Positions 36,501 to 48,500 of a stretch of 64,000 nucleotides of DNA are shown here, in pieces (positions within the stretch are counted from its first letter, which is position 1; each line of letters starts with the position of its first letter). A model generated the notes under the pieces. The model was not told where the DNA came from, did no database searches, and was given only the letters and a program-made list of their open reading frames with translations. The stretch is from the NCBI GenBank assembly GCA_028583415.1, contig CM053269.1, positions 55,851,007 through 55,915,006 of the forward strand, given 5' to 3'. Source of the stretch: Protea cynaroides (lineage: Eukaryota; Streptophyta; Magnoliopsida; Proteales; Proteaceae). The position numbers were made by a program, and so were the translations under genes.

Positions 36501-39500
36501 TTTTAACCATTTTACACATATTCCCACATTAGTTTAAATAAGAACATCCAAAATGATAATATGTGGTGTGGACTAAGTTTGCTAATGTACGCTGAGACCT
36601 GGGATTGTGTCTAGAGTTAAGTAAGCAACACGTATTTATGACTAACATTCACGTACTTCTAACAAATTTAACCGGAGCATAACTCCTTTAATATAGTTCG
36701 GATTCAAGCAATCTCAAATTTGTTGCAATGCTAGCAAAATCAGCTTTCCAACAAATCCGAGATTGCTTGAATCCGAGTTATAATGAAGGAGTTACACTCC
36801 GGTCAAACCTTGTTCGGAGTACGCGAATGCTGTTTAAAGTCGTTTGAATGTAAACTATTTTTTGGGTATCAAAACAAGAGATTATTTTGACGTGTTCTTA
36901 GTTTTTAGTGATGCCTTTACTATAATAAGATTTATGAAATTTTTATATTTGGAAAAAAGCTTAGCATTTGGAAGTTGAAAATCGCCTCCGCACCCAAAAA
37001 TACGTTTTTGTTCTTGAACTGGAGGGTTGACTTTTTATTCTTATGGAATTTGAATTTTAAACTATTTTTATTGGATTCAAATTTTTTTTTTTTTGGGGGG
37101 GGGGGGGATATTTGCTTATTTATGAATAATATCTTAAGTAAATGATATTAGTCATAAATAAGTACTGCCTGATAAATGTTGCTCCTGTCTAACCTAATAA
37201 ATCTTGTGAAGAAACTTCAGAGATCAAGGAAAAATATGAGAAACAATGATGAGTCTAGGTTGAAATTTAATGAACTCGACGAGATAAAACATTTTTATAC
37301 CTTCAATTGGTGCATTTTTTGAACCGAAACCATGGTTACGGTCGAAACCTGGTTGAACCCAACCTGGGTTTGACCGAAACTTGATACTCTTTGGATTCGA
37401 GCCTGGGTTTCGTCTCGGCCAGGCTTGAAACCAAAATATCTATGCCGAAACCCGAAACCAGTGGTTTCTACCGAAACCTCGAACCATGCTTATAACCAGT
37501 GGGAGCGGAGGAAAAAGAGTTATACTCCCCAATGCCAGTGAAACCACTATAGTTGCCACCATACGCACTTTACTCCGATCCGGGGTTCTCTGTGATTAAA
37601 GATGGGGCATGCCACTGACCATAACCAGTGCTGTCCCCTAGACTCAATCCTCCAAGATTGTTAGACAAGCTCAAAATATCAATGTCCATGCTTTCATCAG
37701 CCTGCTCATCTGGTCTGAACTGGCAACTAGGTCTCTCGTGTAACATGCACGTGAGGAGGATGAACATGTACCATGATTAGTTTTTTAAAATCCTTTTCTT
37801 AATTTAAAATTTTTAAAAAAATATTTTACCGGAAAAAAATCAAACAGACTCTATGAGGACGTAGATCATCGGCCAACAGTGTCTAACAATGAAAATTTGA
37901 GCCCCAACCAATTGATAGTAACCCTACTTTTTTCAGTTTTTTGTTGTAGGAAAATACATTTTTCGAATCAGTAAAAAATAAAAACGGAAAAATTAATCCG
38001 ACACCGTGAGGCTGTATATCGGGTTCCAGTGGGTGACATATAAAAATTCCATCACCAACGACTGAGTATTTTTCCTATTTTATGCTAAATTCATTTTGGC
38101 AAAAACTTTATACATTGAATTCTTGAATCTGACCAAATCTTCACCAATATATAGCAAATATTGTTGAAGTGATGTGGCAACCCCAACAGCCTACTCCAGC
38201 AGCATGAGAGGTGAGGCCGCAAAAATCTGGCAGAAAGTTAGGTTTTTCTATTCCGTAGAGAAACATGTGAAAATAGTCGAGATGGGTTGAAATTCCCATC
38301 TCCTCGGCACGAGGTATTTATATACCTCATGTGTAACGTCTATGACACAATAGATTGACCGATATTTCAGGGAAACGGCGAAATATTGTCGCATGTAGTT
38401 CCGTCTCGGTCAGTTCGAAAACCAAGACATATCAGCTTTTTGGGTGAAATATTGCCAAGATTTGGAACTTTGGTCACTATATACAAAATATATACTTTGT
38501 GCATTTGGAAACCTCGTGTGGCTAATCATGTGTCAGTTTTTCTTGGGCACTTGGGCCCAAAACTAATTAGAAGCAGAAGAGAGGAAATATTTAGTGGGTA
38601 GTTATTCATCATTCTAGGCCATACTAACTTACCAAGTCTTTATGATGCTTGTAAAAAATTGAACTTTGAAGATCAGAATTCAGCATCCTTGGTGGCATCT
38701 TTCCTTTTTGGATTCGTTAGCATTTTTTGGAACTATTGCTACTGAAGTGTGTCCACGCTGACCAATTTATTGGGCCTGTTATTTTATCCTATATGAAGAT
38801 AGAACAACAAATGTATCATTGACTAAGTTAGGTAAATAAAGTCGGGCCCACAAGAATGCTACTGGCAAAAAGAAATCCTTAACTACCACCCCGCATATTA
38901 GTATGACATTGGGCCATCAATGGTTAAAATAATAACACAGTTACAATTCCAGTTCTTGATCCTCCTCTCAAGCAAATGTTGATATAGTCCTTCCTAGATT
39001 GCCTGGTGGCAAATGGAAACATCTCTTTGAAGCACTAGATGGCCCTTGAGGAAAATCTCTTTGATGAGGTGGTAAAAAGCTTTATACATGTTACAATCAG
39101 AGAGGATGGGCATTGTGATTATCCATTGTTCTATCCTTGCTTCTAACTCCAGTCATCCATCTCTCAGTTCTCTTTTTTTTCCTCTTCTTTTTTATATTTT
39201 AAAGGTCAGAAGATTTTTATATAGACAAATGGGCAGAGTTCCTAGACGGGCAGTTGGGACTTGGGAAGGAGTCCACAGACGGGCTCCTATTTCTTCCATG
39301 TGGCAGTACAAATGAGGCTGAAAAAGTTCCCTACTCACATGCAAGGTACTAAATCTTGGTTTCAAGACCGGTTTCGCTTAGGCTTGAAACCGAGATGTGC
39401 TGGATCTCATTTCGAGGTTTTGACACTGAGCATCGACCCTGGGCCTCCCTAGGTTGAAAGTTGAAACCTAGTTTTGGCCAGGCCCAAAACCGAGACAACT

Positions 39501-42500
39501 CGAAAATTTCGATAAGTTTCAATCGAAACCTAGAACTATGCTCACATGTCAAGTTTCAACCCAAACGAAGTTTGCCACATGGCACAATAGAGCATTGAAC
39601 AAATTTTGGACTACTAAGAGGGTGATGGAGACTACCTGGGGAGCATTTACATACATGTGTCATGGGTAAGTATGTCTTCAGAGGGAGACTATGATTAAAT
39701 GTGAGTGATATTTGACACTTGGCCAATTCAGGCAATTACTCAAGTGTCCAACAGTAGGAATTGCCACCTCATTTTTGCTTGTGGAAATTTAGGGGTTCCT
39801 GTTCGGAGAGATTCTCCACCTCTCTAGGCATGCTCGTCTTGGAAAACTTTTTGCTAGAAGAGAGGAAAGTTCATTGATCTCTTGCTTTTTTCCTCTTTCT
39901 GGGAATAATCAAAATATCATAATATAAAAGAGAAGGTGTTGGGAAAAAGCCCACTCAAGCATTATGAAGACGCTTCGACTCCTATCTTCAAAATGTTGAT
40001 TCTAATTTCTTTGTAATGTATGTTTCAGATTATCTATCTGCAACTCCAGGACAGATCTTGTAGATTCCAAGATAGCTAGTTGAATCTGGGGAATTTTGTA
40101 ATTTATGTGTTCACAGAATATTTCCTTCTCTGAACTTTAAAAGCCTAAGAATCTTACTAGGAAGTGATGTAGACAACTTGGAGATGTTTTCCTCTTTTAA
40201 TTTCTAGACAATAATATACAAACCTACTCTTTGCCAGCAATATTACTTTTGGAGCACAGCCTCACTAAAACAAGGATTTTCAATTTTGTTTGAAGGATGT
40301 GCAAATTGGTCAAAGAATGATAACGATTTCGACTGTGGGGGTTCCAAACACAATTAAAAAGTTGGCTTCGCACAAACTCCAGTCAACATTGGCTGTTAGG
40401 TACATCGTTTTCATTGGCTACTGTTCTATATATGATATAGTGATACTGTTTATCTTTTGCTTGTGGTACACGGGTGTGTTTTTTAATACCAAGTATCAAG
40501 TGTTAATTGGGTTGAGTTGATTTTTCTTAATTAATATTTTACTTGGTGTGGGGGCCTAGGGGTTTTACTGCAGTTGACATTATTATCATCATCATAAAGA
40601 AGTTTTTCCCTTGGTGAATTAGTTATAGAGTGCTGATGGGGTAGCATATTGTTATGAACTCGGAAAACATCCATGCATCCACTGATGATTTGGGTCTCGG
40701 GCAAGCTTCACTAATACCATAACTGACCCTATAAAATATTGCTCAATGTACTCAGTTCACCCCGTGGTTTCCAAGTCAGACTGGAGGGCAAGCCAAAAAG
40801 CTGTCTGGTTCAGTCCAGTTTTGATTGAAAAAACCATGGTTTTAACCGAAGGACAAAAATAACAAACAACAATAACAAAGCCTTATCCCAACTAAATGGG
40901 GTCGGCTACATGGATTCTTGTCCGCCAATCAGTTCTGTTTGATGTCGTACTTGAAGCAAGACCTAAACTATATGTCTTTCTTCACCACCTCCCCTAGAGC
41001 CATTTTAGGTCTGCCCCTAGCTCTTTTAGCCCCTACAATCTGAATCAAATCACTGCTCCATACGGGAGCATTTAACGGCCTTCGTTGAACATGGCCATAC
41101 TATCTCAAACGACTTTCTCGTAGCTTATCATGTATCGGCGTTACTCCTAAATCAGTTCTAATATGATCATTTTTTATCTTATCCTTCTTAGTTTTGCCAT
41201 ACTTCCATCTTAACATCTTCATCTCAGCTACACTAAGTTTATCAATATGATGCTTCTTAACTGTCTAACATTCTGCACCATACATCATAGCTGACGAATG
41301 ACTGTCCTATAGAATTTTCCTTTAAGTTTTAAAGGAATACGCCGATCACACAACACTCTAGATGCACTTCTCCACTTCATCCATCCTATTTTAATCCTCT
41401 GTGAAACATCATCGTTTATATCACCTTCTTTGTTTATGATTGAACCTAGATACCTAAAGTGAACACTTTCTTGTATCTCCCTCTCAAGAATGTTCACCAA
41501 CTCATTATCCGTCCTTGTGTGACTAAAGTTACACAACATATACTCTGTCTTTGTTTTACTTATCTTAAAACCTTTTGACTCAAATGATGATCTCCATAGC
41601 TCCAACTTTGCATTAATCTCTGCTTTTGTCTCATCTATTAAAACAATATCATCAGCGAAAAGCATACACCAAGGAGCTTCATCTTGAATGTTTCTGGTTA
41701 GATCATCCATAATGAGGGCAAACAAATAAGGGTTTAAAGTTGATCCTTGATGTAACCCCATTGTAATTGGAATTCACGACCTTGACCCCCCACGGTTTTC
41801 ACACTAGTCACCACATTATAATTCATATCCTTAACTATGTCCACATATTTGCTTAAAACGCATCTCTTCTTTAGTTTTTGCCAGATTAACTCCGTAGGGA
41901 CTCTATCATAAGCCTTTTCTAAATCAATAAAAACCATATGGAGGTCCTCTTTGCTTTCTCTACATCTTTCCATGAGTCTCCTAAGCAAGTAAATAGCCTC
42001 TGTCATAAATCTACCTGGCATAAAACCAAACTAGTTTTCCATAATGGTAATTTCTTTTCTCATGTGGGTTTCAATAACTCTCTCCCAAAGTTTCATAGTA
42101 TGACTCATTAGTTTTATGCCTCTATAGTTATTGCAGCTCTGAATATCACCTTTATTTTTGTATATCAAAACCAAAATATTTCTCCTCCATTCATTTGGCA
42201 TTTTTTCTAAGCTCATAATTTTATTGAACAACTTAGTTAATCAAGATACTCCATACATTCCTAGGTTCTTCCAAACTTCTATTGGGATCTCATATGGGCC
42301 TGGTGTTTTGCCTACATTCATCCTCCTTAAAACTTCTTTTACTTCTGTCACCTTAATTTTGCGTATATACCTATGACATGTGGTGTCATGGTGGGTAATG
42401 TAGCAATCTGATGCACTATTTATTGAGACGTCTTCATTTAATAGGCTAGAGAAATAATCGTTCTATCTCTCTTTAATGTCCTCATCCCTTACTAGAACTC

Positions 42501-45500
42501 TACCATCTGCACTTTTAATACATCTAACATGGTCTAAATCTCTACTCTTCCTTTCCCTCATCTTAGCTATTTTATAGATAGTTTTTTTTCCTTCCTTTGT
42601 GCTTAGATTGTTATAAAGATCTTCATATTTCTTCGCCCTTATTTTTCCCACAATCTTTTTGGCTTCATTTCTAACAAGTTCATATCTTTTTAGATTTTGT
42701 ATAGTTTTAGCCTTTTGCCATGCCTTAAAACTATCTTTCTTAGCTTTAATAGTTGCTTGAACCTCATCATCCTACTACCAAGACTCTCTACGAGAATGAC
42801 ATTTTCCTTTCGATACACCTAGAACCTCTTTAGCAACTTTCTTAAATACAAGCAGTCATTTCATTCCACATTGTATTAGTGTCTCCCTCAAAGTTCCACA
42901 TTTCTTGTTTGATCACATTATCAGTAAAAGATTTCAAGGCATTTCCTTTATCCTAGGGCAAAAAGCTTGACCTTTCCTACTACTCGACGTAATGAGATAT
43001 ATATCCATGACCAATAATCTATGCTGAGTGGTTAGGCTCTCCCCAGGTATAACTTTACAATCCTTACATAACAATCTATCGGACCTTCTAGTTAGAAAGA
43101 AATTTATTTGGCTTTTATGATGCCTACTTTTGAAGATGATTAAATGTTCCTCTCTCTTTTCAAAGTATGTGTTTATGATGGATAAATCATAAACGGTAAC
43201 AAAATCTAAAGTCGAGGTCCCCTCTTCATTCCTCATTCTAAAACCATATCCCCCTTGCATATCTTCATAACATCTACGATCTCCCTATACATGTCCATTC
43301 AGATCACCCTCTATTATAATATTTTCTCCTTTGTCGTAAACCTTGCACTAATTCATCCATGTGTTCCCAAAATTGTAGCTTACTATTCGCATTCAATCCT
43401 ACTTGGGGTGCATATGCGCTAATTATATTGACTATCTCTTTTCCCATCACTAACTTGATGGCTATAATCCTATCACCAAATCTTTTCACATTCAACACAT
43501 CATTCTTTAAATTTTTATCCATTATTATACCCACTCCGTTGCTATTATTTTTATCTCCCGTATGCCAAAGTTTAAAGCCATCCAATTACTTAGCTTTTTT
43601 ACCCTTCCATCTAGTCTCTTGTATTCAAGCTATGTTAACCCTTCTTCTCCTCATAACATCTATCAATTCTAGACTCTTACCTGTTAAAGATCCTATGTTC
43701 TAAGATGCTATTCTAATTCTACGCTTATAGACTAGCTTTTTTCCCGCACTCGTCCACGGTGCAAGAACCCTTGCCAATTTATCACCGCATCCGGGCGCTG
43801 ATACGGTGGCCCTAGCCAATTGTTCACCTCATTCAGGCAATGTGGCAGCCCTTGCCCATTTTTTGCTACACCAGATGTAACACGTTGTTTACAAAGAACC
43901 CCTTAGCATCACGCTGATCATGTTTTGTTTGGGAAGGACAAAAATAACAAATAAAGGGAAAACATTTCTGATGCTGCCAGAGTACCATTGCCCTTTCACA
44001 TGGGTTTTTTTTTTGGTCTCCCTCCTACCCTAATCATGTGGGCCCCATGTGGATGATACCGTTCCTCAAGCTGCCATGGGTGTGGCGTGGGAAATATCTA
44101 ACCCACACTACCGGCGTTGGAAACCCTCTCCCATAAATAAGTCTCTTTTCAAAAACTAAAACTGGATCATTTTGATGAAAGGATAGAAAAAAAGGGCGAG
44201 TGGTAACAACACGTACATGACTTTATGCTAAATATATAAAACCTACATATGGATTTATAAACCCAGAAAGCGAAATGAAACCTTAACTTCATAAATGAAC
44301 CGAGACAGTCCCACCTTGGATGCTTTGATACCTTTTTCAGGGGAAAAATAACTTTTCAAACAGTAATAATGAAAAAACAAAAACAGTGAACCGAACTAGA
44401 TGATTTTTAAAAAACTGCCAGGTTTTACCCCTTTTTCAACAGGGAGACCAAAAAGGGGGGCATTTCTGGTTCGACTTCCAGTTTGGTCCAGTTATTGAAA
44501 CTGTGATTCACGTTCAATTCATAAGGTAATCGGGACAGATATGTTTGGACAGGAAGGATTGGGTTTGAACTGCCTTATTCCCATTATAAATGTACTTCTA
44601 GGTAGTAAAATTTTTTGCCTTCCTCAAAAGTAGAGATAACACCAATTCTCTGAGGGCGAGCCTTGGTGTGATGGTAAGGCTGTGATTTTGGAACCTGTGG
44701 TCACAGGTTCGAAACTTGAAACAGTCTCTCCACATTGCGGGGGGTAAGGCTGGGTACATTCTGCCCCTCCCCAGACCCTGCAGTAACGGGAGCCTTGTGC
44801 ACTGGGATGCCCTTTCTAGAGATAATACCAATTCGCATTAAGTCACACATATCAACTGGTACAATCAAGCAAACAGAAAGAGAAACAGGAAGTACATCTA
44901 AATATAGTCACAATTCATGAAGTTACAATTGATGAAACAGTGATCCATTGTTCCTGCTCATCTTCTTACACATCATGCCTTTTTGAGACAAAAGATGCAA
45001 TCTTTCCTCCTCTTCACTTCATATTCTCGTGGGCAACCTCCCAACAGAAATCCTTGATCTTGGTAGGGGTCTTTGATTTCCTAATGGACCATTGGGATGG
45101 TAGTGATGTAAATGTGGCTAATCTAGAGGGTTTCCTATAAGGTAAATCATGTAGACTGGCTGGGTCACTGTCCCACATGGCCAAAAGGAGGGATCATGTA
45201 GCCAGAGAGATTCACATTATGTGCCTGTGTAATCCTTATCCCTTTCATCCCATTGTTCTTTCAAAATATTTAAATCTGCTGCTCTAGATTACACGAGTTT
45301 GATGAAGCATGATACATTCAGACTGGAGCCACATAGGAATACATGAATCTTGCAGACTAGCCACTTGGCTATCTACCGTTGGTGTTAAAGGGAGAACTGC
45401 AAGAAGCAAACCCTACTATGAGAGGACTGGGTTGGGCCAACCTATGGTGTACCGGTTGTTATGCCAATAGCAGCGCTGGGCAGCTAGGTTGGTATGGAAG

Positions 45501-48500
45501 AACTGCTGCGCCGCAGGAAATCTTTCTCTATCCAAGTTCTTTTACGAGGTTGGGTGGGAATGGTGGCCAGGGTGGTTGGCCAATTTAGATTAAGAATGTC
45601 AATGGCATTCTTAGGCCTCTTATATGTGCCTTCAAACTCATGCACAGGTACAACTCTAGGTCATGACTCTAAATGCCTGTAACTCTATGACTCCCACTGT
45701 GGCAGGCTGCCAGTAAGGGTAGGCTGGAGTCAATGCTACCTTTGGCATTTTTGGCATGAAGTGACTGCGGTCAAACTCAAACCCACATCTTCACTGGGCA
45801 GTCCCAAGTTGTTACCACCACACCAAAATGGGCCCTAGCTCTGGGTGTTTACCCTGCTGTTGCATTTTCTCAGTTGTACACTTGTACTTGTGGTGTTTGA
45901 AGCGACTTTGTCAGAGAGAAGTTCAGGAAGTATTATATCTTCTCTTCTGAATTACTGTTCAAGTTTCCAAGCTCATAAATCCTATTTTTATTTTTTTGGT
46001 GGTTAGTCTACATGCTCCGAACCAGAAACTCCGGGAAACAATTGTTCCAAGTGCAAAATCCTACCCATTGAATGCAATCATGAAGGACTGCAAGGACTAC
46101 TTCCTAGAAACTGGCCGGAGGGTATCCTTTGAGTATGCACTTTTAGGTATATTTAATTTAATATCTAAGTAGTGAAAGTTCTTTTTTTTTCCTGTCAAAT
46201 ATAAGTTAAGGACTTGAAAATTGATCTAAAAAGAATATTGTTACTGTTATTTTATTTTGGCAGCTGGAGTTAATGATGGGAAAGAGCATGCAGTTGAACT
46301 TGCAGAACTGCTTCATGGGTGGGGACTTGGTCATCATGTGAATCTAATACCTTTTAATCCAATAAAAGACTCAGAGTACCGGCGTCCATACAAAAAAGCG
46401 GTATGCTTATTTCCCTCTTCTACGTGGAGTATAAGTTGAACCCAATTAGTTTTTTAGTTGATCTTATGTTGCGTGATAGCTTATCACATTTATGAGAAAA
46501 AGAATGCTAATGTTGTATGGCTTTAGGAATAAAAAATGAAAAAGATACTCAAAATTTAAGTTGTGAAATTAATATTAAGGGTACTTACTTGGTGTTGTCT
46601 TCGGCTCGACTGTAGGTCAGGAAATTTGACTTTGTAGAGCTATAGTAATGCAGTTCAGGATTCTAGAACTAAATATTTCACAATCAATGTTTATATTAGG
46701 CCACCAATCTGTCTAAAAATTATTGCAAATATGGATGATCAGATCTGGGAACTGCTTAGATATGATGTAAACAGAATTCAGAAATCCGATGTGAAGACTG
46801 AAAAGAGAAAACAATTGTTCAGCAGATCGAAGAGAGATTTTTAATATAGAAAAGAAAAGAAGATACTAGAGAATTAAGATGAGAGGAAGAAGAAACAGAA
46901 GTTGTCTACAGCTCCAAAACTCTTTAAAAAACTCATATTCTTTGTTCAAATCTTGTCTACCTGATGGGGAGAGAGGGGGAGGGGGGGGGGGGGGGGGGGG
47001 GGTTAAGTTCAAATTTTCTAATTTGACTCATAAAATGGCTCTTAATCACTCTCACACACTGTCTTAAACTCCAAACAGAACTCTAACTAGCTAATAAGTA
47101 TTGTATTCTAATTCAGAGTCTTTTAACTTAAGGAACTAAGACTCTTATTACTACTATTCCTGTATGCTGACTTTAACGCCCATATATGGGCTTATAAATT
47201 AGGAGCCTTGCAACAAATAATCCATAAAGAAGTAGCCCAAGACCCATAGAACCCATCCATGGCTCAAAAGAAGTTCTCTCTAAGCCTAATTGGGCAGTCT
47301 TAACTACATCATAAGTTTCTGAAGAATTCTGAAATTGTCTTTAGTTGAAGGAAATAAGGTGATTCGGGATTAACATACTGGGATGTGATTTATTAAGTTT
47401 TGAGGTAGAGCTACTAGGATGTTAGTCAGATATTAAGAAATAGGACTAATAGTAAGAGCTTATGATAAGGTTTGAGATAGGGATTGAGGAGGAATAAGGT
47501 TTACAAGGTATTGATGAGGAAATTGCCTTTTTTTTTAATTTATTGAACATGTCAATGGCATTTGTCATAGGCAAATGTGTTAAACACAGATATAAGTGGC
47601 TTGTCAAGCAACCCAAAACGTTTGTCAAGTGGATACTGCAGGGAATGTCCTGATTTCAATAAGCTCCTTTAGAATTTCAGTGCAATTTCAGGATTGGTAG
47701 GGAATATGCCCTCTGTTGAAACTGAAATATTTCAGTGCAATTTCAGTACATTTTTCTGCTTTTCCGGAATTACCCCCCCTTTTGTGGGGGAAATTTTGTT
47801 TTTTTTTTCCCCCCCCCCCCCCCTTTCCTTTCACAACCTATATATTTTTTTTTTTCGAACCATGCTAGAGAACGATCGTGTTAAAATTCAAGGGAGGGAA
47901 AATAATGAACAGGAACCCAAGGTTAGCCCATGCACATACTGATTTTGATCCTCCTCTGGAAGTGGATGTTCCTAAAGAAGATGTGGAGGACCAACCTAAG
48001 GAGGTGTTCAGCTGCTTGAATGAAGTGAAATATGTGTTAAAATACCTAGAACCTGCTCAAAATGAAGGATCTAAAGCTTCTAACGATTAAATCAAGGAGT
48101 ATGCTTCTCCATGGTAGCTGGACTTCAGCAGAGATTCAAAAGTGGATCCATCGCAATTTTTTTCTTGTTAATTTCAAGGATGAAAGGCCCCCTAGACAAA
48201 AAAATACTTGTTGATTTGACGTAGATAAAAGGCTGCTTGGTAATAGACCACCAAGCTTTATCAAATTCAAACACATGTAAGCCGAATGAATCTGAAACTT
48301 GATTAGTCCATCGATATACTAAGGGCGCACTTCAAGCTCTAGGCTTGTAGCCTTTGAGTCAGGGAATGAATCCGCTAGGTGCCCTGAAAGAAAGATGAGC
48401 GAAGGGTCAGAAATCGTGAGTGGAGTAAAACAAACTTGAGTACATATAGGATACACCGGTGCTAAAACCTTTTCTCAAGATATCTTCCAAACTGTTGGGG

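Noticed and set aside
43359..43703. 114-aa plus-strand open frame
   Set aside because: Antisense of the LINE endonuclease, whose minus-strand translation matches RTE endonuclease words.
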